Shown here: positions 51,043 through 60,378 of the stretch, in pieces
Numbering within the stretch: the first letter of the stretch is position 1
How the letters are laid out: each line of letters begins with the position of its first letter
Assembly (NCBI RefSeq): GCF_014193695.1
Contig: NZ_JACHZR010000001.1
Location: forward strand, 595,309-659,308
Direction of reading: 5' to 3'
Length of the DNA: 64,000 nt
Source: Rhizobium sp. BK316
Lineage (GTDB): Bacteria; Pseudomonadota; Alphaproteobacteria; Rhizobiales; Rhizobiaceae
Notes under the pieces: generated by a model
The model's database searches: none
The model's input: the letters and a program-made list of their open reading frames with translations, nothing else
Told to the model about the DNA's origin: nothing
Made by a program: the position numbers and the translations under genes

Positions 51043-52013
51043 CAGGGGCTCCTTTGCTTCGTCTGTCCGGAAAAGACCAGATCCGCGGCTTCAGCCGCCA
51101 TCGCTGGCGCCAGCAGAAAACCGTGGCGATAAAGGCCGTTGAGGATGATGATATTGCCCTCCCGCATCACGCGGGGAAAGTTGTCTGGAAAGGCAGGGCG
51201 GATGCCGGCGCCGGTTTCGACAATCGCAGCATCGGCAAAAGCAGGATGCAGTGCATAGGCGGCATTCAGCAGTTCCATCAGCGAGCGGGCGGTGATCGGC
51301 CCTTGGAATTCCGTTTCGATCATCGTCGCGCCGACCATGAACAGGCCTTTACCGCGCGGCACGATATAGACGGGAAAACGCGGATGCAGCAGGCGGACGG
51401 GCCGCGCGAGGGTGACCTCCTCAGTCTGCAGATAGAGCATTTCGCCCCGCACACCCCGCAACTCCTCGCACTGGCCGATCTGGCCCACCCCGGTGCAATC
51501 GACGATTTCCGCGAATTCACCGTCATCGGCGATCTCTTCGGCAAAAGTGACGCCCTTTGCCGACAGATCATCTTTCAATGCGTGCAATACTTCGCGGGGA
51601 TTGAGGTGCGCTTCCTGCGGAAAGAACAGGCCGTGCCTGAAGCGACCGGCGAGAGAAGGTTCGAGGGTGGCGATTTCGCGTTCCTCAACCCAACGATAGC
51701 CGGTCGTGCGGCCGGCGAAGCGCTTCAGCTCGCTCTCATCGCGGTTCGGTGCGACGACAAGCGTTCCCTTGCGGACGATCTTGCCCGGCGAAATCGCTTC
51801 CCATCGATCAGCGGAATCGCGGCCGCGTTCGAGTACGGCTTCATCGGCACTTTCCCGCTCGCACCATGGTGCCAGCATGCCGCCGGCAAGCCAGGAGGCT
51901 GCCCGGCTGAAAGTCTGACTGGGATCTGAGATCGTGACCTCAGCGCCGCGCCGAAACAGCTCGTGAGCGACCGTGAGGCCGGCGACGCCGCCCCCTTTGA
52001 CGAGGACGCGCAT
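51042..52013 (-). CDS. thiO: Glycine oxidase ThiO
   Basis: 323 residues from ATG 52013, one base after the thiC stop. An N-terminal FAD loop (VLVKGGGVAGLTVAHELFRRGAEVTISD) and the C-terminal DAO-type segment GAGIRPAFPDNFPRV with LNGLYRHGFLLAP place it in the glycine oxidase group. It oxidises glycine to the imine used by ThiG. The open frame extends upstream into thiC in another frame and that part is ignored. Slightly shorter than B. subtilis ThiO (369) but normal for rhizobia. Confidence 0.92.
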   Translation of the reverse strand: MRVLVKGGGVAGLTVAHELFRRGAEVTISDPSQTFSRAASWLAGGMLAPWCERESADEAVLERGRDSADRWEAISPGKIVRKGTLVVAPNRDESELKRFAGRTTGYRWVEEREIATLEPSLAGRFRHGLFFPQEAHLNPREVLHALKDDLSAKGVTFAEEIADDGEFAEIVDCTGVGQIGQCEELRGVRGEMLYLQTEEVTLARPVRLLHPRFPVYIVPRGKGLFMVGATMIETEFQGPITARSLMELLNAAYALHPAFADAAIVETGAGIRPAFPDNFPRVMREGNIIILNGLYRHGFLLAPAMAAEAADLVFSGQTKQRSP

Positions 52014-52014
52014 G

Positions 52015-54057
<2,043 letters not shown>

Positions 54058-54069
54058 TGAATGTCGCAA

Positions 54070-54099
54070 AGACTATGTGCTCGGCCGAGTTCATGTCAA
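54070..54099 (-). promoter_or_regulatory. Candidate thiC promoter
   Basis: On the minus strand TTGACA (54099-54094) and TAGTCT (54075-54070) are separated by 18 bases, and transcription would begin just before the riboswitch aptamer. The -35 is consensus, the -10 is 3 of 6, and the position is right for a sigma-70-type promoter of thiCOSG. Confidence 0.6.
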
Positions 54100-54217
54100 C
54101 CCGGAACTGCGGAACTTCGGGCAAACCAGCACGCAGGGTGAACCGCACCGAGCTTGCCCTGAGAGCAATAATATACGACAAGCGCGATCCGCATAACGCA
54201 ACCCGGAAGCCTTTCGG

Positions 54218-54237
54218 CGCCCCTCTAATGAAGGGCG
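54218..54237 (-). repeat. Stem-loop in the thiC-csp intergenic region
   Basis: On the minus strand CGCCCTTC-ATTA-GAGGGGCG is an 8-bp stem with one G-U pair and a 4-base loop. The G-U becomes a C-A mismatch on the plus strand, so any RNA should be from the minus strand. The surrounding 54100-54475 holds no gene that I can support, only the region leading to the cold-shock start. Confidence 0.35.
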
Positions 54238-54475
54238 ATTAATACGAACGCGCGTGGGACGCACGACCAGACACGACACGAGGTTTAGGAACGTTTTCTG
54301 CCAGCCAAAGAGGCTCTATCCAACCTCCAGCTCATGCAAACACATGCCAGCACCAGAGCGTGCTGGCTAAGGCCGGTCGTTGTTTCCCATTCGCTCCCGG
54401 TAGATCGGGTTGATCGCGCGACAGCTGATCGCTAGATTGCCGGCGCGATTAAACCGCAAGCACACGAGGATTCTC

Positions 54476-54679
54476 ATGCCGACTGGCAAAGTAAAGTTTT
54501 TCAACAACGACAAGGGTTTCGGCTTTATCACGCCTGACGACGGCGGAGCTGATGTTTTCGTGCACGTATCCGCATTGCAATACGGTGGTACACTGAAGGA
54601 AGGCCAGAACGTGTCCTTCGATATCGGCCAGGATCGGAAGACAGGCAAGTCAAAGGCCGAAAACGTCAGACCGCTCTAA
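54476..54679 (+). CDS. Cold-shock domain protein (CspA family)
   Basis: 67-residue OB-fold RNA chaperone starting [14 protein letters not shown]1 (KGFGFI) and RNP2 (VFVHV) motifs that bind single-stranded nucleic acid are intact. ATG 54476 follows CGAGGA five bases earlier; the open frame extends 22 codons further but without homology. Isolated gene with a GC-rich hairpin after it. Csp proteins melt RNA structures and often rise on temperature drop or entry into stationary phase. Confidence 0.93.
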   Translation: MPTGKVKFFNNDKGFGFITPDDGGADVFVHVSALQYGGTLKEGQNVSFDIGQDRKTGKSKAENVRPL

Positions 54680-54720
54680 ACCGCACGGGATCTCCTTTTC
54701 GACAATCAGAATTCATCGCA

Positions 54721-54748
54721 GGGCGCTCATCGAGGGCGCCCCGCTCTT
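54721..54748 (+). terminator. Possible terminator after the cold-shock gene
   Basis: GGGCGC (54721-54726) and GCGCCC (54736-54741) form a 6-bp stem with a 9-base loop, then CGCTCTTTC. The U-tract is weak, so termination may be inefficient, and it could also mark the end of the convergent DUF2934 transcript. Confidence 0.4.
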
Positions 54749-54795
54749 TCAATCCCATTCAACCAAGTCGAATGGGCCGCCATGAAGCAGCCCAG

Positions 54796-55089
54796 TTAGT
54801 GCTTGGTAACGCCTGTGGCAATCTTAGTTGACTTCGGCGGCGGAGCCGTCGTCGGAACGCTCTGGGCGCCGCCCTTGGACTTGCCTGCTGCTTTTACCTT
54901 AGGGGCTACGTCCGCCTCCCCAGCCTTCTTCGACCGGGGTTTCTTGACCGGCTGACCACCGGTCTCGGTGCTCGCGGCGATTTCCTGAAACGCCTGCAGC
55001 CAGTGCTTCATGTCCTCCCCGTGAGGCCGGCCCTCCTGCTCCCAGATCTCATAGGCGCGTTGTCTGAGACGGTCTTCGTTCACTGCCAT
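54796..55089 (-). CDS. DUF2934 domain protein with basic tail
   Basis: 97 residues. The first 35 (DRLRQRAYEIWEQEGRPHGEDMKHWLQA) are the DUF2934 motif widespread in rhizobia, and residues 45-97 form a Lys/Ala/Pro-rich low-complexity tail resembling histone-like C-termini. GGGAGGAA seven bases before ATG is a strong ribosome site. Likely a small DNA- or stress-associated protein; no experimentally known role that I can name. Confidence 0.85.
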   Translation of the reverse strand: MAVNEDRLRQRAYEIWEQEGRPHGEDMKHWLQAFQEIAASTETGGQPVKKPRSKKAGEADVAPKVKAAGKSKGGAQSVPTTAPPPKSTKIATGVTKH

Positions 55090-55402
55090 CCGTTCCTCCC
55101 TGAGCTAGACCTTAAGACCACTGACATGGTGCGGCCCATATCAGAGGCAAGTGCCACCGCGTATTTCCGGCAACGAATAATTGGCAGCACGGTCATGCCT
55201 CCGTTCTCCGGCTTGCTGGCCGTGCCAGCGATCTATTGGTAATGGCTGCTCTCCGGGCCGGCGTCGCAATTTGCCGATTGCGAATGCGGTTGTTCACCAT
55301 TTCCGGAGAAGTCAAAGCCGATTGCGTGCCGTTGAATGATCTAGCAAGCAATTTCAGATAATAGCAAAGGCATCGGTAGCTGAATCGCCTCGGAGTAACG
55401 TC
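55090..55402. promoter_or_regulatory. 313-base gene-free region with a 20-bp palindrome
   Basis: No coding sequence here is convincing. It serves as the divergent promoter region of the DUF2934 gene and the small secreted protein. It contains TCGCAAT-TTGCCG-ATTGCGA (55264-55283), a perfect 7-bp inverted repeat that could be an operator. GGAG lies seven bases before the start at 55403. Confidence 0.45.
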
Positions 55403-55720
55403 GTGAAATCTCGATTGTCGTCCAAATTTGTACTTTCAGCATCTGCGTTGCTCATCGGTTCGACGCTGGCTTCAGCCCAGGGATGGCAAACAGACACGCA
55501 AGGTACGTCCAATTGGCATGTTTCACCGCCGATCGGGCAGTGCAACGTCAGTCGAGCCAGAAACAGAGCGATACGCGCGGGCATTTACCGAAGCGAGATC
55601 GTCTATCGTGACGAGAATGTGCTGACCTTCAGGGGGCTGACGATTAACGGAGATCGCAAGGAGATCACCTTCGGAAACGAGCCAAGCTGTCCGGAACTGG
55701 AGTCGAGAGATATCCCATAG
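55403..55720 (+). CDS. Small secreted hypothetical protein
   Basis: 105 residues from GTG 55403. The N-terminal signal peptide (KFVLSASALLIGSTLASAQ, about residues 8-26) predicts export; the mature part of about 79 residues has two Cys (GQCNVSRARNRA and EPSCPEL) that could form a disulfide. No family recognised. It lies alone between the DUF2934 gene and the guanidine operon region. Confidence 0.65.
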   Translation: MKSRLSSKFVLSASALLIGSTLASAQGWQTDTQGTSNWHVSPPIGQCNVSRARNRAIRAGIYRSEIVYRDENVLTFRGLTINGDRKEITFGNEPSCPELESRDIP

Positions 55721-55792
55721 ATCGCCGAACGAATGAATGATCTCCTAACTCAATTTTTTATAGCCGCCGACTGCCTTAAGAATCTTAATTTT

Positions 55793-55849
55793 TATGCATA
55801 TCGCTAATGCGATCCAGAGAATTGCCTATTTTGTATGCATTGGTATGCA
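55793..55849 (+). promoter_or_regulatory. Candidate enhancer sites upstream of the sigma-54 promoter
   Basis: TATGCA occurs at 55793, 55834 and 55844. The last two form the palindrome TGCAT-TGGT-ATGCA (55836-55849), which resembles the NtrC site core TGCAC...GTGCA. The position 65-120 bases upstream of the -24/-12 promoter suits an NtrC-type enhancer. The region is A/T-rich. The assignment is tentative. Confidence 0.4.
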
Positions 55850-55913
55850 CTTTTTCGATCATTGCCAATACACAGCATACGTCATCCTAGTAAAATCAAA
55901 CAGATGCACGACC

Positions 55914-55929
55914 TGGCATGACGCTTGCT
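55914..55929 (+). promoter_or_regulatory. Sigma-54 promoter of the guanidine operon
   Basis: TGGCATG-ACGC-TTGCT matches the RpoN consensus TGGCAYR-N4-TTGCW at every defined position. Transcription would start at about 55940, immediately before the riboswitch. This ties the operon to RpoN and, by usual rhizobial logic, to NtrC and nitrogen limitation. Confidence 0.8.
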
Positions 55930-55939
55930 TCGATAGAGG

Positions 55940-56055
55940 CAGAGTTGGTGGCTAGGGTTCCGGCGTTCTCGGAGAGCGCGGCTGGTCCGAGAGCCACCAC
56001 CGGCGGGGGAGAGATCCCGCCGGGTGCACGGCGGGACAAAAGCCCGGGAGACCTC
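55940..56055 (+). ncRNA. Guanidine-I riboswitch (ykkC type)
   Basis: The conserved blocks are in order: GCTAGGGTTCCG (55951-55962), GGCTGGTCCGAGAGCC (55980-55995) and ACGGCGGGACAAAAGCCC (56028-56045) followed by GGGAGA. A GC-rich hairpin (CCGGCGGG...CCCGCCGG) separates the halves. This is the guanidine-I aptamer (old name ykkC-yxkD). It precedes a transporter and a carboxylase, known members of the guanidine regulon. Ligand binding should prevent the terminator just downstream. Confidence 0.93.
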
Positions 56056-56062
56056 GTAAGCC

Positions 56063-56101
56063 AAGGGATTGGCGGCACGATGGTCATTGCCGATCCCTTT
56101 T
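56063..56101 (+). terminator. Riboswitch expression-platform terminator
   Basis: AAGGGATTGGC (56063-56073) pairs with GCCGATCCCTT (56089-56099) over 11 bp with one G-U pair, then TTTT before GAAG. A small competing hairpin GCCAA-GGGA-TTGGC (56060-56073) overlaps the 5' arm. Guanidine would be expected to disrupt this terminator and allow read-through. Confidence 0.8.
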
Positions 56102-56125
56102 GAAGAAAGCAAAAGGGGAATTTCA

Positions 56126-57199
56126 ATGCAGACTTTTTCGAAAATCCTTTCCATGACCGCGCTCTCTGTGTCGCTGGCTCTCGGGATCGGTTCCATCGCC
56201 AAGGCGGAGCAGAAGACAGAATTCAAGGTCGCCTGGTCCATCTATGTCGGCTGGATGCCTTGGGGCTATGCCGCCGACCACGGCATCGTCAAGAAATGGG
56301 CCGACAAATACGGCATCAAGATCGACGTTACGCAGTTCAACGATTATGTGGAGTCGATGAACCAGTACACGGCCGGCGCCTTCGATGCCGTGACCCTGAC
56401 AAATATGGACGGCCTCTCGATCCCCGCCGCCGGCGGCGTCGACACGACAGCGGTCATTGTCGGGGACTTCTCGAACGGCAATGATGCCGTCATTCTGAAA
56501 GACAAGGCCAGCCTCGCCGATCTCAAGGGCCAGAACGTCAACCTCGTCGAATTCTCCGTCTCGCACTATCTGCTGGCCCGTGCGCTCGAGAGCATCAAGC
56601 TGACGGAGCGTGACGTGAAGGTGGTCAACACCTCGGACGCCGACATGGTCGCCGCCTACAAGACGCCCGATGTCAGCGCCGTCGTCACCTGGAACCCGCT
56701 GGTTTCCACCATTCTCGAAGATCCCACGGCCAAGAAGGTTTTCGACAGCTCGCAGGTGCCGGGCGAGATCATCGACCTGATGGTCGCCAATACCGGCGTG
56801 CTGAAAGACAATCCGAATTTCGGCAAGGCGCTTGCCGGCATCTGGTATGAGACGGCGGCCCTTCTGAGGGCCGACACCGCCGAGGGCAAGGCGGCCCGCG
56901 AGGCCATGGGTTCGGCATCCGGCACCGATCGTGCCGGCTTCGAAGCCCAGCTCGCCGCCACCAAGCTCTTCGACAAGCCGGCTGATGCAGTTGCGTTCAC
57001 CGCCTCGCCGGGCTTGCCGAAGACCATGGACCTGGTCCGCGCCTTCCTCTTCGAAAAGGGTCTGCTCGGCAATGGCGCCCCGTCTGCCGATGTCATCGGC
57101 ATCGAAATGCCTGACGGCAAGGTGCTGGGCGATACGGGCAATGTGAAGCTGCGTTTCACCGAGACCTACATGAAGGCCGCCGCCGCCGGTTCGCTCTGA
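56126..57199 (+). CDS. ABC substrate-binding protein of the guanidine/urea-carboxylase type
   Basis: 357 residues from ATG 56126 (AAAAGGGGA upstream), with a signal peptide about residues 1-28 ending SIAKAEQKT. NMT1/taurine-type binding fold (KVAWSIYVGWMPWGYAADHGIVKKWADKYGIKIDV and EYxxAxDxxT-like VESMNQYTAGAFDAVTLTNMD). It is the first gene after the guanidine-I riboswitch, so the ligand is probably guanidine or a derivative, not urea as often annotated. A hairpin (57207-57231) follows its stop. Confidence 0.88.
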   Translation: MQTFSKILSMTALSVSLALGIGSIAKAEQKTEFKVAWSIYVGWMPWGYAADHGIVKKWADKYGIKIDVTQFNDYVESMNQYTAGAFDAVTLTNMDGLSIPAAGGVDTTAVIVGDFSNGNDAVILKDKASLADLKGQNVNLVEFSVSHYLLARALESIKLTERDVKVVNTSDADMVAAYKTPDVSAVVTWNPLVSTILEDPTAKKVFDSSQVPGEIIDLMVANTGVLKDNPNFGKALAGIWYETAALLRADTAEGKAAREAMGSASGTDRAGFEAQLAATKLFDKPADAVAFTASPGLPKTMDLVRAFLFEKGLLGNGAPSADVIGIEMPDGKVLGDTGNVKLRFTETYMKAAAAGSL

Positions 57200-57206
57200 T
57201 CGCAAC

Positions 57207-57231
57207 GGAGGCGCAGCCTACCCGCGCCTTC
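57207..57231 (+). repeat. Intercistronic stem-loop after the guanidine binding-protein gene
   Basis: GGAGGCGC (57207-57214) and GCGCCTTC (57224-57231) form an 8-bp stem with one G-U pair and a 9-base loop, with CTCC following. It is the fourth binding-protein gene in the window followed by such a hairpin. Confidence 0.5.
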
Positions 57232-57257
57232 CCTCCTTCACCAGCGGAGCATTTCCC

Positions 57258-58076
57258 ATGCGTTGGATCAACACGAGGCCGAGCCGGGGCGCACAGTTCG
57301 CCTTGATGATGCTGCCCTTCGTGCTGCTCGTCGTCGCCTATGCGTTCGGTTCGGCCGCGCGACTGGCGGAAAACACCAATGACAAGCTTCTGCCAAGCCT
57401 TGCTGGCTTTGCCGATGCGATCAACCGCCTGGTTTTCGTTGCCGACCAGCGCACAGGCGAATATCTGCTCTGGTCGGATACAGGAGCAAGTCTGATCCGG
57501 CTGCTCTCCGGCCTCGGGATCTCCACTGCAATTGCGCTCGTCGTCGGCATGCTGATCGGCATGCTGCCCTATCTGAGAGCGCTGCTTTCCCCTTTCGTTG
57601 CCGTCATCTCTATGGTGCCGCCTCTCGCGCTCCTGCCGATCCTCTTCATCGTCATGGGGCTCGGCGAAACCTCGAAAATTGCCCTCATCGTCATCGGCGT
57701 CGCGCCGACGATGATCCGCGACCTGGCACTGAAGGCGCTGGAGCTGCCCCGCGAACAGATCGTCAAGGCCGAGACGCTCGGCGGCTCCTCATGGCAGATC
57801 GGCCTGCGTGTCGTGCTGCCCCAGATCCTGCCGCGGCTGATCACATGCCTCAGATTGCAGCTCGGCCCGGCATGGCTGTTTCTGATCGCGGCGGAAGCGA
57901 TCTCCTCGGATTCCGGCCTCGGCTACCGCATCTTCCTCGTCCGCCGCTATCTCTCGATGGATATCATCTTTCCCTATGTGGTCTGGATCACCCTGCTTGC
58001 CGTTGTGATGAATTATCTGCTCGACCGCCTGCGCATCGCCGTCTTCCCCTGGTCGGAACTGGAGAGGCAGGCATGA
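57258..58076 (+). CDS. ABC transporter permease (taurine/nitrate type) of the guanidine operon
   Basis: 272 residues with about six membrane helices. The cytoplasmic EAA-type loop is MIRDLALKALELPREQIVKAETLGGSSWQIGLRVVLPQ. Its last codons overlap the ATPase start (ATGA). Type similar to SsuC/TauC permeases. It forms the channel for the binding protein at 56126. Confidence 0.9.
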   Translation: MRWINTRPSRGAQFALMMLPFVLLVVAYAFGSAARLAENTNDKLLPSLAGFADAINRLVFVADQRTGEYLLWSDTGASLIRLLSGLGISTAIALVVGMLIGMLPYLRALLSPFVAVISMVPPLALLPILFIVMGLGETSKIALIVIGVAPTMIRDLALKALELPREQIVKAETLGGSSWQIGLRVVLPQILPRLITCLRLQLGPAWLFLIAAEAISSDSGLGYRIFLVRRYLSMDIIFPYVVWITLLAVVMNYLLDRLRIAVFPWSELERQA

Positions 58077-58897
58077 GTGAACTCAGGGTCGAACGGGTCT
58101 GGAAGGAATATGGCGACCAGATCGTGCTCGAGGACGTTTCGCTGACCGTCGATGCACGCGCTTTCGTCGCGCTGGTCGGCCCCTCCGGCTGCGGCAAGTC
58201 CACATTTCTGCGCATGCTGCTTGGTCAGGAACGGCCGACGAAGGGCAAGATCCTGCTCGACGGTGAGCCGCTGCCACCGGAACCGGGGCCAGATCGTGGA
58301 GTCGTCTTCCAGCGCTATTCCGTCTTCCCGCACCTGACCGTGCTCGGCAATGTGCTGCTCGGCAAGGAATTGACCGCCGCACGCTACAGGGCGAGGCTCT
58401 TCGGTGCAGCCCGCCGCAACGCGTTGGAAGACGCGCGCCGGCTGATTGCCGAGGTCGGTCTCGCCGGTTCCGAAGGCAAATATCCGGCCCAGCTTTCAGG
58501 AGGCATGCAGCAGCGCCTTGCGCTGGCCCAGGCGCTGATCATGAAGCCGAAGGTGCTGCTGCTCGACGAGCCCTTCGGTGCGCTCGATCCCGGTATCCGC
58601 GCCGAGATCCACATGTTGATGAAACGGCTCTGGCACGAGACGCAGATGACCGTCGTCATGGTCACGCACGACATGCGCGAAGCCTTCACCCTTGCGAGCC
58701 GAGTCGTCGCCTTCGAACGCCGCCGCGACCGGCCGGAGGAGAAGGAGCGTTACGGCGCCACCATCACCAAGGACATTTCCATCTGGCCGCCGCGCCTTGC
58801 CGGCCAGTCATCAATCTTCAGCCCCGACCGGGACGGCCCGGTCGCTTCCCTGGGGCACGGCCGGGACGACCTGGCACCATCAGGAGAGATGCTATGA
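58073..58897 (+). CDS. ABC transporter ATP-binding protein of the guanidine operon
   Basis: 274 residues from the ATG at 58073, which overlaps the permease stop; upstream open frame is another frame of the permease gene. Walker A GPSGCGKST, signature LSGGMQQR, Walker B VLLLDEPFG and MVTHDM are all present, as in TauB/SsuB-type ATPases. It overlaps the next gene ATG by 4 bases, so the operon continues without gap into the DUF1989 pair. Confidence 0.92.
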   Translation: MSELRVERVWKEYGDQIVLEDVSLTVDARAFVALVGPSGCGKSTFLRMLLGQERPTKGKILLDGEPLPPEPGPDRGVVFQRYSVFPHLTVLGNVLLGKELTAARYRARLFGAARRNALEDARRLIAEVGLAGSEGKYPAQLSGGMQQRLALAQALIMKPKVLLLDEPFGALDPGIRAEIHMLMKRLWHETQMTVVMVTHDMREAFTLASRVVAFERRRDRPEEKERYGATITKDISIWPPRLAGQSSIFSPDRDGPVASLGHGRDDLAPSGEML

Positions 58898-59715
58898 TGC
58901 ATATGAGACGCTCGCCCGAAGAGATCGCCGCCAACCGCGCGCGCTATGAGGAGCATCAGAAGAAGGGTTTGGAATTCGCCCCCAAGGCGCTACCCGGCCC
59001 GAGCCCACTGCCGGCGCCGGCCATCGATGCCTCGACCATCGTCCATCAGGAGACCATCCCGGGCGGCTGGTACTGGTCGACGAAGCTCTTACGTGGCGAG
59101 GCGATCCGCATCGATCAGGCCGAGGGCAATTCCACCGTGGCGCTCGTCGCCTGGAACGCGGCCGACACCAGCGAGCGCATTAATCTGGTCGATACCGCCA
59201 AGGTCCAGTGGACGACGGCGCTCGGCAAGGGGCGTGTGATCTTCTCTGACATGGGTCGCGTCATGTTCTCGATGATCGAGGACAGTTCCGGTGCCCATGA
59301 CTGCCTGATGGGTGGCTCGACGGCCGCCTCGAATGCAGACAAATATCCCGGCGAGAAGACGCGCAATACCCGTGACAACTTCGTCCTCGTCGCCGGCAAG
59401 CTCGGCCTCGACCGCCGCGACATACCCGGCATCCTCAATCTCTTCGCACCCGTTCGCCTCGCCGAGGCCGGTGGCTTCGGCTGGCAGAAGAAGCTCTCCA
59501 ACAGCGGTGACTATGTGGAGCTGCGTGCGGAAATGGACATGCTGGTCGGCTTTTCCAATTGCCCGCATCCGCTCGATCCCGATCCGGCCTATCAGCCGAA
59601 GCCGATCGTCGTCACGCGCTACAAGGCCGCAGTCCCGGCCGTGGACGATCTTTGCCGGACGGCGACCGCCGAAGCTGTGCGCGGTTTCGAAAACAACGCC
59701 CTGATGCGGGCCTGA
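58894..59715 (+). CDS. DUF1989 protein, urea-carboxylase-associated protein 2 (carboxyguanidine deiminase subunit)
   Basis: 273 residues. DUF1989 barrel from about residue 50 (TIPGGWYWSTKLLRGEAIRID) with the metal-region segments SSGAHDCLMGG and NCPHPLDPD. This is the longer of the two partners. In guanidine operons the pair has been shown to act as carboxyguanidine deiminase, turning carboxyguanidine into allophanate. It overlaps the ATPase stop. Which CgdA/CgdB label applies is not decided here. Confidence 0.88.
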   Translation: MMHMRRSPEEIAANRARYEEHQKKGLEFAPKALPGPSPLPAPAIDASTIVHQETIPGGWYWSTKLLRGEAIRIDQAEGNSTVALVAWNAADTSERINLVDTAKVQWTTALGKGRVIFSDMGRVMFSMIEDSSGAHDCLMGGSTAASNADKYPGEKTRNTRDNFVLVAGKLGLDRRDIPGILNLFAPVRLAEAGGFGWQKKLSNSGDYVELRAEMDMLVGFSNCPHPLDPDPAYQPKPIVVTRYKAAVPAVDDLCRTATAEAVRGFENNALMRA

Positions 59716-59725
59716 GGATACAACG

Positions 59726-60376
59726 ATGACCGATTTCATCCAGACCTCTCCTGCGCGCACCGTGGAAAATGCCGCGCAGGATCACTTCATTCCGGCAGAA
59801 GCCCCGTGGTCCGGCATCGTGCGCATGGGTCAGACGATCCGCATCGAGGACAGTTACGGCCAGCAGGCTATCGACACGCTCTTCTATCGTGCCGATGATT
59901 TCTCCGAGCGCTATTCCAACCAGGATACGATGCGTATGCAGGGTGCCGCCTATGTCGGCATCGGCACGAAGATCATGTCGAACGAAGGCAATGTCATGCT
60001 CACCATGACGGCAGACAGCTGCGGCCGCCATGACACGTCGGCCGGCGCCTGCTCCTGCGAGAGCAATACGGTGCGCTTCGGTCATGGCACGAAATATCTG
60101 CATGCCTGCCGCGACAACTTCGTCCTCGAAGTCAGCAAACATGGCATGGGCAAGCGCGACATCGTGCCGAACATCAATTTCTTCATGAACGTGCCGATCA
60201 AGCCGAATGGCGAGATGACGATCGTCGACGGAATCTCCGCGCCAGGCGATTATGTGGAACTCGTCGCCGAGATGGACGTGCTCTGCGTCATCTCCAACTG
60301 CCCGCAGATCAACAACCCGTGCAACGGCTTCGATCCAACGCCGATCAGGGTGCTGATCTGGGATGGCGAGGACTGA
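59726..60376 (+). CDS. DUF1989 protein, urea-carboxylase-associated protein 1 (carboxyguanidine deiminase subunit)
   Basis: 216 residues, the shorter DUF1989 partner. Conserved Cys/His clusters are DSCGRHDTSAGACSCESN and HACRDNF, and the C-terminal SNCPQINNPCNGFDPTPI is typical. It starts 10 bases after its partner and ends 2 bases before the carboxylase. Expected to work as a heteromer with the protein at 58894. Confidence 0.88.
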   Translation: MTDFIQTSPARTVENAAQDHFIPAEAPWSGIVRMGQTIRIEDSYGQQAIDTLFYRADDFSERYSNQDTMRMQGAAYVGIGTKIMSNEGNVMLTMTADSCGRHDTSAGACSCESNTVRFGHGTKYLHACRDNFVLEVSKHGMGKRDIVPNINFFMNVPIKPNGEMTIVDGISAPGDYVELVAEMDVLCVISNCPQINNPCNGFDPTPIRVLIWDGED

Positions 60377-60378
60377 GG

